From Taxillus chinensis (Eukaryota; Streptophyta; Magnoliopsida; Santalales; Loranthaceae): DNA of 64,000 bases. Under the pieces are notes generated by a model that saw only the letters and a list, made by a program, of their open reading frames with translations, searched no databases and was not told the origin of the DNA. The position numbers and the translations under genes are program-made. The stretch lies in assembly GCA_023512835.1 (NCBI GenBank), contig CM042089.1, forward strand, positions 54,369,427 through 54,433,426, written 5' to 3'. Below, in pieces: positions 1 to 11,130 of this stretch (position 1 is its first letter; each line of letters opens with the position of its first letter).

Positions 1-482
1 CGAATTTGAGAGAATGGGCAGCAAAATGGGTGTAATCTGGGCAGCAATTTGAGAGAAATCGTCGGAGAGTTCTTCTTTTTCTGGGCATTCTCTCTCTCTT
101 TTCTCGTATCAAGGAGCGGGATATGAAGATGGCAGCAAAGTTCTTTGTTTTTTTGTTCTGGCAAAATGTCCTCTCTCTCCTTTTTTTTTGGGCGTAAAAA
201 TCCTCCTTTTCTCGTTGGAGAGGATACTGGTTTTAAAGAGACTTGGCTGCATCTCATTAATTGCTGCATTTAATGCTTTGTCGAGTGTATTATTAATCCA
301 CAGCATTATTAATTTCCAGATTTTATGCTTTGTCGGGTGGACTGTCAATCTATGATTGCCTTTTTTGGTTTTTGATGGACACATGTGCCTGACAGGCGTT
401 GAAAAGCATCTTTGACAACATGGCCAGCTAATAAAACACGTCCCGTGAATAAGGTGGGAGAGCGACTGCGGAGATAAGGCCA
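1..482 (-). mobile_element. LTR-like block, probably Tat/Ogre-type remnant (partial at window edge)
   Basis: No coding capacity is seen. The stretch from about 230 to 500 is alignable by eye with 32285-32515: shared phrases include a TTGCTGCATTTA segment, a GTCGGGTGGACTG segment and a CTATGATTGCC segment, in the same order and orientation. At 32 kb the homologous block adjoins a minus-strand Tat/Ogre-like LTR end, so I infer this is another copy of that LTR family in the same orientation. The left end lies outside the window. Any small ORF here is a shadow. Confidence 0.35.
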
Positions 483-760
483 AACAGCGAAGGTCAAAGG
501 TCAAAGGGTCTGAGTATAGGCAGGTCAGAGTGTCGGCAGGGTCGAAGGTCGGTGGGTCGAAGGTCAACGGTCAACGGGTCGTAGGTCAATGGTCAAGGGG
601 TCGTAGCCTTGCAGGTCAAGGGTCATAGCCTCGAAGGTCAAGGGTCGTAGCCTCGAAAGTCAAGGTTCGTAGATTCAGAGGTAGACTACGGCCTTCGAGG
701 CCCGAAGACTTGAAAACTTCGAATCTTCGAGTCTACGAAGCTACGAGTCTATGAGTCTAG
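483..760. repeat. GTCGAAG/GTCGTAG-type minisatellite
   Basis: Short degenerate units such as GGTCAAAGGTC, GGGTCGTAG, TCGAAGGTC and later GAGTCTACGAAG repeat about every 9-15 bases. The same unit family recurs at 12540-12960, 32509-33250, 35707-36680 and 56577-56846, in LTRs of different element families. Confidence 0.75.
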
Positions 761-1229
761 GAGTCTAGTTTTTTTAATTACCCTTTTACCCCCACAAAAA
801 TGCCAAAATGGGTGTACTTTTGGGGATTGTTTGGGAAGACCCGTATTTGCCTAAATAGATGTTTTGGAGAATTTCGCATAGTCACTTTTCCGGGCAGTTT
901 GACCAGGGGCATTGACCATCTTTTGGCAAGTTTGACTTTTTTCAATGAAAATTGTTTTAGCCATAACTTCTTCGTTTTAAATCAGAATTGAGCTCAGTCA
1001 AGTGCGTTATTCTCCAAATTTCCTCCTCTATCCCCTGGTATTGGTCATGGGGGTACTTTAGGGACTTGTAGCAAAGGTTATCTATTTTGGGCTTCCCTGT
1101 TCGTGTAAGTGTATCCATCTTGTGCAAATTGGGGTAATCCTTAAGGACCTGTGTAACAAGGTATATGGCATGGGCAAAAAGGTATATATATCAAATGGGG
1201 TTAGTATGTCCAACCCGGACAAAATGGGG
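761..1229. other. Non-coding spacer, no gene seen
   Basis: T-rich spacer. A stretch near 890-985 (GTTTGACC..., then a phrase about CATAACTTCTTCG) looks like the U3/U5 sequence of plant gypsy LTRs, but I see no paired copy, terminal motif or primer site here. The 63-codon frame at 800-991 shows no protein similarity and is considered chance. Confidence 0.4.
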
Positions 1230-1356
1230 TTGAACAACATTTACGAACACTTCGTGAACATCATAATTTAAGACTCGCGTTTGGTTTGGTTCATTAACGA
1301 ATAGTAACGAACATGTTCGAATACCTTACTAGTTCGATTCATTTGCAGCCCTAAAA
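1230..1356 (-). mobile_element. Possible truncated hAT-like end
   Basis: The sequence ends with CATTTGCAGCCCTA, whose reverse complement begins TAGGGCTGCAAATG, a start typical of plant hAT MITEs. The inner part has repeated GAAC/GTTCG motifs (ACGAACACTTCGTGAAC). No matching opposite terminus or 8-bp target duplication is seen, so this is tentative. Confidence 0.2.
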
Positions 1357-1803
1357 ACTAAAGGTGAAATGCTTTTGTATTTAAATAAAAAAAATATTTT
1401 AGAAAATAGCTATCAAACACACCAAAAGCGACCAGGTCAAAGTTTCTGAACTTGTTTTGGTTTTATTTGTTACTTCTAAAACTATTCTTTATATTTTCTT
1501 ACATGTTAATTTTTTTTAAATATAAATGATTATTTTACACTTCTCTTTTGTTCATGTAAGAGTATAGTAATAAAAGAGAAATATTTTAATAAATATATTT
1601 ATATGAAATAATAATAATTATAAATTATATTAAAAAATTATGTGTTAATTATAAGTTTTATTAAAATTTTAAATAAAATTTTATCAAATTGCAGTTAGTT
1701 ATTTTAAAATTTTAAAATTTATTAAAATTTATAATCAAAATATAAGTTTTAAATATAAATTATGATTATTATTATTTTATGTAAATAAATTGTTTAATAT
1801 ATT
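1357..1803. other. AT-rich spacer
   Basis: Very AT-rich, with TTTAAATAT and TATTAAAATTT runs. No ORF, RNA gene or paired repeat is seen. Confidence 0.5.
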
Positions 1804-1811
1804 ATTCCACT

Positions 1812-2275
1812 TAGGAGTGTGCATGGGTCGGGTGGGAACAGGTGAAAGGTTAAATCATCAACAGACTCATCATTTAACTGGTGATTAATTCTTTCACCTT
1901 TGAGCCGACCCACCAACCTCAATAATCGGTGTATTTATTAAATTTTTGGTGGGTACTAATTAGCTAGTATGGTGGGTTGAGCAAGTACCTATTGTTATTT
2001 ACCAGTATATAATTAAACGACATACATTAAAAAATTTGAATGTATAAAATATAAAATAATTATAATCAAAAGTATATTATTTTATTTACTAAGTATTTAT
2101 AATTACAAATGATAAAAGATACAATAATTATGGATCACAACATTACAAACTCACAATCATAGATGTATATTTTCAACCGATCGTCTTATTTGTATAATTT
2201 TTATTCACAAAGGCAAGTAGGTTTGGGTTGGGTTGGACGGATAGAGCGGGTTGGGCGGATAGATGCACATCCCTA
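1812..2275. mobile_element. Non-autonomous hAT-type MITE
   Basis: The left end is TAGGAGTGTGCAT. The right end, reversed, is TAGGGATGTGCAT, giving imperfect terminal inverted repeats of about 13 bp. They are flanked by a perfect 8-bp duplication, ATTCCACT, at 1804-1811 and 2276-2283. An 8-bp target duplication with TAGGG-type termini is the established signature of the hAT superfamily. The 464-bp interior is AT-rich, has no transposase and contains GGTGAAAG/CTTTCACC inverted segments near the left end, so it must be mobilised in trans. Confidence 0.82.
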
Positions 2276-2283
2276 ATTCCACT

Positions 2284-2709
2284 TCAGGGCTTTGCCTTGT
2301 GACAATGATATGACATTGATATGTAAGATGGATATTAGGGATTATGACCTTGAGTTGTATGTGTGATGGAACTTATTTGTGTTGTTTCTTCACACCGTTG
2401 TACTATAGAATTACTTGTGATGGTTATGAATATTTTGATTAATAATGGTTGGTCAAGTCTTGTTATACATATTTTGATGTAAGTGATGTTGAGTTTGGTG
2501 ACAGGTCGTGTATTTTGCTATGGTTTGGCCATTTGAACAATATTTTGACTGGATGTAAAATTTTTTATATTTAGTAATTATAGTCAAGTAATATTATATT
2601 ATTGTAAATGTTTTCATAATTAGTAATTATAAATAAATAATATTTCAGTAGGCTTACTTTTATAATTAAGGTTAATTATAATATTATATTACTTCACTTT
2701 TATAGCATG
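2284..2709. other. Non-coding spacer between MITE and LTR
   Basis: AT-rich. No ORF, repeat pair or RNA gene is recognised. Confidence 0.4.
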
Positions 2710-3455
2710 TGTTAGACCCTATTTTGTATGGGTTGGACACAATTTATCAAATTTAATTTTCCTTCTATGTCGCTTTGGTTTGTTGAAATTTTGCAGAACG
2801 ACGGAGTCATGACCGTTGAGCCGCAAATGCCGGATTCAAGAAAAGCCTCCAAATATCAAAGAGTCGGTCCTGGGCGATAGAAAATTAAATTCGAGGACCA
2901 ACGCCATCGACCGCGCTTAATTCTGTGGTCGAATGAAGAAGATATAGTCAAAACAGTGTTCGGGCCGCCATCGGGAGTCAAAACGGTAATTGACCTTTCA
3001 CACGGAGCTCCGGATCAGGTCACGAACCTCATAATCTCATCCTACTCGTCGTTCTGAGAATTTTGATGCATATATTGTATATATTCGCTCCTGGGCTTTT
3101 TCGACAAAAATAAAAAAATAAATATGTTTTTCGGTAATAAATAATCTCAGTACAGGCTTGCCGTAAAAATGAGATCGTTTTCAAATAAAATTGACACAGG
3201 GTCGCTCGTCATGATGCCCCGAGTCCAAAAATATTTTTTTCGAGATGTTTTGAAGTCCGGGTCGTCCTACCGATCCCGTAAACCGAAAGACATCAGTTAA
3301 AAGCCCAAAAACAAAAGATTTTCCTTTTTTCTTTTTCTTTTCCCGCCCTCCAGCCACGTGTCAGCCCTTGATTGGTTAAAGAGAAAAAAATCAAATCAAA
3401 ATAACAAAAACAAAAACAAAATATAAAATAAAAATAAAAATAAAAACCAAAAAAA

Positions 3456-3462
3456 TATATAG
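3456..3462 (+). promoter_or_regulatory. TATA-like box of the Tat/Ogre-like LTR
   Basis: TATATAG follows an A-rich stretch and lies about 20-30 bases before the abrupt switch to a C-rich, CT-rich leader at about 3478. This is the position expected for an LTR promoter. Confidence 0.3.
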
Positions 3463-3477
3463 CCACAGAATCCGCGT

Positions 3478-4810
3478 GCGACCTTATCTCCATCACCAAA
3501 CCACTTTGTCTTCTTCTTCTTCTCTCCCTTCCCCATTCGTCTCCATCGCCAGAGCCGTGCCCCTGCCGCCGGGATCCCGGAGGACCACCTCGCGCCCGCC
3601 GGACCACCGCGCTAGCTCATCCCTCCAATTATTCGAGCTCAACCATGGTTCGACCCATGGTCATCCTCCCTCTCTCAAGCCAAACCACATCATTAACCCG
3701 TGACCCAGTCCGCACTGCTACCCCATCTCCCGGCTCAACCCTAATCTCCACGCCCATAAAGTCCCCCAAGCCGATCGTTATCCCTCTCTCGGCTCCGTTC
3801 TCTGGCTGGCCAAAAAAAAAAAAACAACGTCACTTCCTCCCTGTTTCCTCTTCTCCCCCTGGCCAGAATCCACAGCCGGCCATCCATCATCTCCTCTCCT
3901 CTTCCTCGATCGACCTCTCTCATTTTTCCCTTTTCTCCCCGAAAATCCAACACCCCAAAATCGTCCCCTTTTTTTCGCCCCGAAAATCCGAACCATCACC
4001 GCTCTCCTTCGCGGCTCCCTCTTTTCCTCATCCAAAACAACATCACCACCTCTGGTTTCTTGTTTCTCTCTCTGATTGACACTCTATCACGCCGAGAAAA
4101 CCAGGCGCCCCTTTATTCCTCAACCGGCGCAACAATCGACGGTCTTCATGGAGCGGGACTCGGTCGCCCTTGCTGTTGGAGCATCTATCGTCGTTCGCCC
4201 TTTCAAGGTGTCACGATAGTTGGACGGAGGTAACACGGGAAGCATCAAGGAGGCACAGAAGACACTCCATCCGCAGCCGCCGTTGTTTGCCGCAGTCGTT
4301 ATTCGGTCAAGAGGTCAGCGCAGAATACATCCAGTTCAGGCGTGAGAAAACAGGTGTCGCGAGTGAGAAAAATTATTCTCGGTAATGCCTCCTTTCATGC
4401 AATGTGTTGTTTTTATGATTTATTGTTTGAGGTGTTTGAATCATGTGTTTGTGAACTGCAAGAATATTGACTGAGATGTTTGTTATTCATGTTACCCAAG
4501 CCCCTATAGATCTAACCATGAGATGTGAGCATATGTGTATATGTTAATCTATGATCTGAGTTCACTCGTTTCTATCTGATCTTCACGATGTATGAATGTT
4601 TTGATCTAGTTTTCTCAAATGTGTAAGCACTCTGATGATGTTCAGAACGTGTAAAGGCTTGGTTTCTAAAACAGTGACTGCTCTGTTTGGTCATGATCAT
4701 GTGTTGTGTTTAAAAATAAAAAGGGGTTGCATTCGTGATAGCATTTCTGGATTTGTTTGGTTTTCCAGAGAGTACCTCTCTAATCCATCGTTTTGGCATT
4801 TTTGGCTTTG
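3478..4810 (+). other. C-rich LTR leader, no credible gene
   Basis: CT-rich sequence gives an open frame at 3645-4079 rich in Ser, Pro and His. Composition alone explains it: overlapping frames on both strands are also open and no domain is seen. From about 4384 the sequence becomes T-rich. The nested chromovirus starts at 4811, after the CTTTG target site at 4806-4810. Confidence 0.4.
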
Positions 4811-5268
4811 TGTTGAGGACCTTGATTAGGATCCAACAACAATCTAGAGATGGATAACAGAATTTACCCAAACTCTAGCCCAAGCGATTCAAGTATTAAA
4901 CTGGAAAAGCCGAAATAAGAATAAACCTCTAATATGAGAGTTTATTATTGGTAAAAACACTCTTCAATCATTTATTACATCTGAATGCAAGGCCTATTTA
5001 TAAACCGGCAACCCTAAGGAATTGGAAACCTAATACAATTAGGAAACTAAAGTAAAATACCAAAATACCCTAATTAAATAAAGGAAAGTAATAAAAAGGA
5101 AATACTAATGCAAATTAAATAAAGGAAAGTAAATTAAAAGGAAAGACTTCTACTAAAAAGGAAAGTAAATATAAGAAGAGTTCTAGTAGTAGTAGATGTC
5201 TTGCGCGACACGTGCACGTGGTCGAACACTCCGTCTAGGGGTTAGGGGTTGGTGCAACGTTCTTATCA
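4811..5268 (-). repeat. 3' LTR of the chromovirus
   Basis: 458 bp, starting TGTTGAGGACC and ending TTCTTATCA on the plus strand. It differs from the 5' LTR mainly in the CTCTTCAATC patch and in an AAACCGGCAACC patch. The pol reading frame ends inside it, near 5235. Confidence 0.93.
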
Positions 5269-6430
5269 TTCTCCCTCCCTTCAAGATTACCCTTGTCCTC
5301 AAGGGAGAACTCCGGAAAGTGTCTTGCCATGGTCTCACACTCTTCCCATGTAGCCTCTTCTTTAGACATCCCTGCCAATGGACTAAAACTTGCCATACCG
5401 CTTCCGACCCCGTCGTTGTTGCCGGTATTGTAACGCCGCCATTGGTTGAAGATCTGCCTTACCAAGCGTATCAAATTCAGGCAAGTCTTGTGACAAAAAG
5501 TTGGATCACCCACTCGCAACTTCAAGACGAAATATGGAAAACGGGTCCTGGAAGATGATGGTAACTCCAACTTATATGCTATCTCACCAATTCGCTCCAA
5601 CACCTTAAAAGGACCATAGAACCGTTGTGATAGCTTCACATTGAACTTGGCCTTTAGAGACTTTTGTCGGTATGGTTGAAGTTTGAGATACACCATATCG
5701 CCAGGCTCAAATGTTACATCACGCCTACCACAGTCATAGTACTTTTTCATTCGCTCTTGAGCCTTCTTAAGATCTTTTTTCACCGTGGCTAACACTTCAT
5801 CTCTTGTAATCAACTCTCTGTCAACTTCATCATTCCGAGCCATCCCCTTTGTATAAGAGTTTAGCAATGGTGGTAGCCTCCCATATATTACTTCAAATGG
5901 ACTCTTGTTGATAAGCCTGATGAGTAGTATTATACGAATCGCCCATGAGATGAACTCCTTCCATCTCTTTTTGTTCGTCATGACTAGCATCGAAGATATT
6001 GCTCTAATGTTCGATTTACCACCTCGGTTTGGCCGTCGGTCCGAGGGTGATAAGAGGAACTTGCCTTAAGCTTGCTTCCCCGTAATGAGAAATACCGCTT
6101 TGCCAAAAGGAACTCATAAACGGTGGCCTCGATCAGTCACGATGCTCTTCGAATACCATGAAGTTTCACCACATTGTCCACAAATGCCTTAGCCACACTA
6201 ACAGCGGTGAAGGGATGCTTAAGAGGGATAAAGTGTGCACCCTTACTCAATCGGTCTACTACCACCAATATAGACTCGAAGCCTCCCTCTTTGGGCAATC
6301 CTTCAACGAAATCCATAGTTAGCTCTTCCCATATGTTCTCCTGGAATCGAAGTGGCTGAAGTAAACCCATAGGCCGCCTCCGATCATATTTCACCTTTTG
6401 GCAGATATCACATTCGGCCACCATCTTCTT
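5235..6430 (-). pseudogene. pol: Chromovirus integrase with GPY/F module and chromodomain-like tail (frameshifted)
   Basis: Integrase joins element cDNA to chromosomal DNA in the nucleus. On the minus strand I see the zinc-binding Cys pair (CDICQKVKY) near 6410, the first catalytic Asp in MDFVEGLP near 6310, the second in SIVTDRGH near 6134 and the Glu in [11 protein letters not shown] near 6030. A GPF module (FYGPFKVLERIGEIAY) and a chromodomain-like end (EATWEECETMARHFPEF) follow, as in chromoviruses. The frame changes between about 6137 and 5990, so no single protein is made. The stop falls about 30 bases inside the 3' LTR, so pol reads into the LTR. Confidence 0.85.
5269..5285 (-). other. 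Polypurine tract of the chromovirus
   Basis: Read on the minus strand, the bases beside the 3' LTR are GAAGGGAGGGAGAA, a typical plus-strand primer site for reverse transcription. Confidence 0.75.
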
Positions 6431-6789
6431 GACTTCACTTTTGAGGCCTTCCCAATGAAAAGTGTTTGATTTGATATAAGTCGCAACACCCTGAATGTCC
6501 TCCTTCTTTGTCGTTGTGGAAGTGAGCTAGAGTCTCCTCTCGCAATCCTAGAACATTAGGCACATAAACCATGTTTTTATAATATAATAGTGCTCTTTGA
6601 GCTGAAAATGTTCAACCCCAACTTCATGATTTTCTAACCAAACCCCAAAAAATTTCTTCATAATCTCCATAGACTTAGCATCACCACAGCAGCATCTCCC
6701 GATACGATCCCGGATCCTCCATTCAGCTCCACCGAGGGCTAGACATCTAGCTTCCTCTTACGAATAGCAGTCCATAGCAGGGGTTGCCT

Positions 6790-7380
6790 CTCACGTCGGG
6801 ATAATGCATCAGCAACCTTGTTCTCCTTTGCCAGGCTGGTATATGATATCATATTCGAATCCAAGAAGCTTCACAAGAAACTTCTTTGTTCCGGAGTAAC
6901 AATCTCTGTTCCAACAAGTGTCTCAAGGCCCGCCGATCGGTGACAATCGTGAATTTTCTTCCCAAGAGGTAAGGGCGCCATATCTTTACTGCATGCACGA
7001 TCGCCAAGAACTCTCTAGCATAAGCACTCCACGATTTCTTCATAGGACCTAGGGCTTTGGAGATATAAGCCAATGGTCCTCTCCTGCACCAAGACAGCAC
7101 CAACACCATCACCACTGGCATCAGTATAAACTTCAAAAGGCTTCTGAAATTAGGTAAGGCTAGGACGAGTCGAGTCATAGCCCTCTTAAGTCATCAAATG
7201 CCTCCTTGGACTTGTCGGTCCACTCGAACTTGTCTTTCTTCACCATCTCTCCGTCAAGCGTTTTGCAATCAGCCCATAATGCTTGACGAACCTTCGGTAA
7301 TAGCCGGTTAGACCCGGAAATCCCCTTAGGGTAGAGACATCCTTCGGTAAAGGCCAATCCACCATGGCCTCTATCTTCTT
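6790..7380 (-). pseudogene. pol: Chromovirus RNase H domain (fragmented)
   Basis: The minus-strand frame at 6849-7178 has GPLAYISKALGP followed by SAYAREFLAIVHAVKIWRPY, then TIVTDRRALRHLLEQR. This is the order found in gypsy RNase H, with the Glu of REFLA and the Asp of VTDRRAL as expected metal ligands. The segment 7175-7357 holds the thumb/connection motif around FEWTDKSKEAFDDL. A frame break lies between the two. RNase H removes genomic RNA during reverse transcription. Confidence 0.8.
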
Positions 7381-7389
7381 TGGATCAAC

Positions 7390-7960
7390 CTTTACTCCAG
7401 CTCCGAGATAAGATGGCCTAGGTATTGGAGCTCCTCCTGCACAAAATCACATTTAGACATTTTAATATAAAAATTATGTTGCTCCAATGTCTCCAATGCG
7501 GTCTCCAAGTGCGCCAAATGCTCCTCCATTGATTTTGAATAAATCAGGATGTCGTCGAAAAACACCAAACGAACTTTCGCAAGAAGGGCTTGAAAGTCGC
7601 ATTCATGGCAGCTTGGAAAGTGGAAGGGGCATTGCATAAACCAAACGGCATCACCAAATATTCATAAAGCCCCCAACGCCCCCCGAATCCGTCCGAACGC
7701 GCCTTGTGAACGCCCTTCTTCCTTCATGCGGATTTGGTGGAATCCGACTCTAGATCCACTTGGTGAAAATACATGCACCATGCAACTCATCCAACATCTC
7801 ATCGACTGTAGGGATAGGAAATCGAGCCTTCACCGTCGCTTCGTTCAAAGCTCGATAATCGGTACAAAACCTCCATGTTCCCTCTTTCTTCTTTACTAAC
7901 AAGACCGGAGATGAGAAAGGACTTTGGCTAGGTCGTATCAACCCATTCTTAACATCTCCT
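7390..7960 (-). pseudogene. pol: Chromovirus reverse transcriptase core (frameshifted)
   Basis: On the minus strand, 7750-7941 reads [20 protein letters not shown] then [17 protein letters not shown], the fingers and palm start of a gypsy RT. At 7392-7637 the active-site box is [10 protein letters not shown], a variant of YVDD with both catalytic Asp kept, followed by the thumb motif CDFVQEELQYLGHLIS. The stretch between (about 7640-7750) is out of frame, so the enzyme is inactive as written. Confidence 0.85.
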
Positions 7961-7997
7961 CAACCCGCCTTTCAATTTCATCCTTCAAAGTGTGCAC

Positions 7998-8670
7998 CTA
8001 AGGTGGAACATTCACAGGCTTTGTCTCATCCTTCAAGATAATGCGATGGTCACATAATCGCGATGGCGGCAAACTATTTGGCATCTCCATAACCCCCCCT
8101 CCCGATGCCGTGCTAGACCTCCCGTACTTTCTCAGGCAACTACGTAAGTTCCCCTGAAGCTCAGAAGAACATTTGTATTCCTCAATTCGCTCCCCACTGG
8201 TCATCACTGCATAACACTGGGCACCACCCTTGCATAACTTCTCAATCGCCGAGGCCTCACATTGCTTGATCTCCTTAGATGGTAGGGCTGTCCACTTCCT
8301 CTTACGGCCTCCCGGCTTGAACTCCATGGTCATAGCTTCAAAGTCGGTGACTACCTTTCCAATGCTCTTGAGCCAAGTATTACCCAGACCACATCCACAC
8401 CTACTAGTGTGAGCCATGTAGGTCAGCAACAATTCGACTCCTTGAACATTCATCTTCACATTAGGAACAACCCTCTGTACTCTGAAGCTTATTCCCATTG
8501 GCCACCTTAACCTCCAGGACTCGGTGGTGGCACCACGAGCCCAATCTTCCTCACAATTTCAGCATTAATAAAATTATGAGTAGAGCAGAATCAACCAACA
8601 TAGCAACCTCGTACTTGCCTATCCACGCCATAAGCCTCATTGTCGAAGGCTTGGAAACTCCGAGCTAACA
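7998..8670 (-). pseudogene. pol: Chromovirus protease and protease-RT linker (frameshifted)
   Basis: The minus strand near 8560-8610 encodes a degraded aspartic-protease signature (VDSA, then THNFINAEIVRKIGL one frame over). It is followed at 7998-8498 by the conserved linker GNTWLKSIGKVVTDFEAMTM and the pre-RT motif SLPPSRLCDHRIILKDE. The order protease-RT-RNase H-integrase is the gypsy order. Retroviral-type proteases act as dimers to mature Gag-Pol. The active site is broken by a frame change. Confidence 0.7.
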
Positions 8671-8779
8671 TTTAGTGACACCTCGGCCTCACTCATCGGT
8701 TCCTCCACTTCGGTCACGCTCCCCCCCCCCCCCCCGGGGGGGTCCCCCTTCGCTTCCTTCTCCGCCGTCACTTGAGTCT

Positions 8780-9948
8780 TCTATTATGAACAACTTTCCG
8801 GTTCGACATCGATGTTCCTTGCTCCACTTCTCTCCACACTTGAGCGAGAGTCCTTTCTTTTATCCTTTCTTGGACCTCTTCTTTTTGAAAGCTTTTTAAC
8901 TTCTTTGCCTTCCTTCTTGGGTCCTTCATCTATGACTCCCTTCCCTTTGGTATAGTAATCTGGTTTTGAAGTTTTTTTCGTCGTTGGAAAGTCGCCTCTC
9001 CCCATAAGAACTATCCTCCAAGATCTCGGCCATCCTCATAGCCTCGGATAACTTTTGGGGTTGCTTAAGTTTTAACTCTCCGGCTAACCATGGCTTCCAC
9101 CCTTCAATGAACGTCCCTATTAGTGATTCTTCGGACCAACCCCGAACAAGGATTTGGAGTCGCGAAATTCCTCCACATAGCCGCCTACCTTCCCATCCCT
9201 GGCCGGTTTAGCCGGGTTGTCCATGGTGGTTGACAACCGGAGAGGGTCCCCACCGATTAGGAACTCTCGCTCGAATGCCGTCCACCCCATTCGTCGCCCA
9301 TCTTGTTCATTACCGGGTCTTGATCCAACGCCACCAGGTTGGCCCTTGCATCCAAATACATGCCCCCCGCAACTCGGTCGTCTCTGGATACCCCTCGAAA
9401 ACTCGAAAGTAGTGAGCCGCTTTGTCCACCCACTCATATGGATCGCCTCCCTTAAAGTGTGGAAACTTCGATCTTTGGCTTCCTTGGCCCCCGATCCACG
9501 GCGTCATCGCCATCGAATCATCGGCGCCGTCCTGTCCCCTTCGATGTTCGAAGTTTGGTGCCGTCCATGGTCCGTCCTATTGGACATTCCGTCGATTCAT
9601 GCCATCGATGTTTTCTCCGCTGATTGGATCATCATGCACCCACCGCTCAACGACCATTGGTCCTCGCTCCACACGCCCACCACGCCTAAAGGCCATGGTA
9701 GGTATTGCAACATCCGATGAATCATCCCCGGCCCCTCCTTGCCGCGTTGTCGTGATCGACGATCGTCTCCATGAGTTACGCCCCCCCCCCCCCATCCCCC
9801 CCCGGTTCCTTGCCCTTGGCCGTGAAAAAGAGTTAATATTCGGTTGGTTATATCTTGAGAACGAGCCATCTCCGCCATTGCCGTGAGTCCGAGAATGCTC
9901 CGGGGCTTCGAACCGTTGTTTGTTCGTCTTTGTCGCCTCCTCCGTCAT
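8780..9948 (-). pseudogene. gag: Chromovirus gag (frameshifted, with poly-C runs)
   Basis: The start chosen is the ATG at 9946-9948 on the minus strand, just downstream of the 5' LTR and primer site. Fragments in three frames give the capsid motif FPHFKGGDPYEWVDKAAHYF (9310-9513) and a Cys-His region with KCGEKWSKEHRC near 8810-8850 in which the expected first Cys is not seen. Poly-C runs of about 14-17 bases at 8710-8726 and 9780-9793 coincide with frame breaks and may be slippage or assembly errors. Gag would form the cytoplasmic particle that packages element RNA. Confidence 0.75.
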
Positions 9949-9989
9949 TCTTGATGAAGAAGCGAGATAAAATCGAGAAATCTTAGTGA

Positions 9990-10014
9990 GGACCTCTTAA
10001 TGAAAGCACCAAAT
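9990..10014 (-). other. Primer-binding region of the chromovirus
   Basis: The minus strand directly after the 5' LTR reads ATTTGGTGCTTTCATTAAG. The TGG start just inside the LTR is where the tRNA primer pairs. I do not assign the tRNA. Confidence 0.55.
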
Positions 10015-10476
10015 TGTTGAGGACCTTGATTAGGATCCAACAACAATCTAGAGATGGATAACAGAATTTACCCAAACTCTAGCCCAAGCGATTCAAGTAT
10101 TAAACTGGAAAAGCCGAAATAAGAATAAACCTCTAATATGAGAGTTTATTATTGGTAAAAACACTCTTGATCATTCATTTATTACATCTGAATGCAAGGC
10201 CTATTTATAGGCAAACCAGTAACTAGAAATTGGAAACCTAATACAATTAGGAAACTAAAGTAAAATACCAAAATACCCTAATTAAATAAAGGAAAGTAAT
10301 AAAAAGGAAATACTAATGCAAATTAAATAAAGGAAAGTAAATTAAAAGGAAAGACTTCTACTAAAAAGGAAAGTAAATATAAGAAGAGTTCTAGTAGTAG
10401 TAGATGTCTTGCGCGACACGTGCACGTGGTCGAACACTCCGTCTAGGGGTTAGGGGTTGGTGCAACGTTCTTATCA
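10015..10476 (-). repeat. 5' LTR of the chromovirus
   Basis: 462 bp, TGTTGAGG...TTATCA, paired with 4811-5268 and followed by the CTTTG target duplication at 10477-10481. Confidence 0.93.
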
Positions 10477-10989
10477 CTTTGACTCGTTTCTAGCCTGGTT
10501 TTGAAAATGATTTCAACCTTGACCTTATAATCAGTTTGGTTCACTATTTCATTCTTTATTTTCGGGATGCTAGTTTCTGCCTGCATGAATCTGCTTCTGG
10601 CTGTTATTTGCCTTACATTTTCAGGTGCTAACATTTTTATTTCTGTTTCCTCATCCGTTTCTGATTTTGTTTGTTTATGGTTCATAAATTACAAAACGAG
10701 TGCTAACATTTTTGCCCCTTCTGTTCATGTTTCTGGCTGCCATGTTTTCCCACGTTTCCTCCTCCTGTTTATGTTTGTTTTGCTTTGTTGTTTTTCTGGG
10801 TTGCAATCATTTGACGAGTGAGCTAACTGGATTAAAGGTGTGAAGGCCATCTTCTTGCCGGCAGTAATGTAGTTACTTTTATTGTAATTAAAAAGTTTGA
10901 GTGTTCTGCTTTGGTTTTAGGCCCATAGGACTCTTGTTAGCTTGGGCCATATAATTATGAGTTTTGTGTTTTGTAAGTTGTAATTAAGT

Positions 10990-11130
10990 AGTAAAAAAAA
11001 AGAGAGAAAAAAAAAACAAAAAAAGAGAAAAGTAAAAAAAAAAGAAAAAAAGAGAGAGAAAAAAAAAACAAAGGAAATGAAAAAGAGAGCCAAAAAAAAA
11101 AACAAACAAAAAAGTGAGTTTGCTTTTATT
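10990..11130 (+). repeat. A/G-rich low-complexity tract
   Basis: About 120 bases of nearly pure purine (A-runs broken by GAGA), inside the second half of the Tat/Ogre-like LTR. The minus-strand relative at 30.9-31.4 kb also has an A-rich tract (T-rich on the plus strand), so the tract seems to belong to the LTR family. Confidence 0.6.

Larger units (their letters stand above)
4811..10476 (-). mobile_element. Ty3/gypsy chromovirus (Reina-like), complete with both LTRs but coding-defective
   Basis: Two near-identical LTRs, each TGTTGAGG...TTATCA, lie at 4811-5268 and 10015-10476. They are flanked by a perfect 5-bp duplication, CTTTG, at 4806-4810 and 10477-10481. The 5.67-kb element is read on the minus strand as gag, protease, RT, RNase H, integrase and a chromodomain-like C-terminus. 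Short LTRs, small size and the integrase C-terminus suggest a chromovirus of the Reina type; the exact clade is inference. It sits inside the Tat/Ogre-like LTR at 2710-11822. LTR differences are few and concentrated in two short patches, which indicates a fairly recent insertion, yet the pol frame is broken many times. Confidence 0.9.

Noticed and set aside
3645..4079. 144-codon plus-strand ORF as a host gene
   Set aside because: CT-rich composition opens several overlapping frames on both strands; Ser/Pro/His-rich with no domain; lies in a putative LTR leader.
9217..9886. Plus-strand ORFs of 154-167 codons
   Set aside because: Antisense to chromovirus gag fragments on the minus strand.
10567..10821. 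84-codon plus-strand ORF with hydrophobic residues
   Set aside because: T-rich LTR sequence on the far side of the nested chromovirus; no conserved domain.
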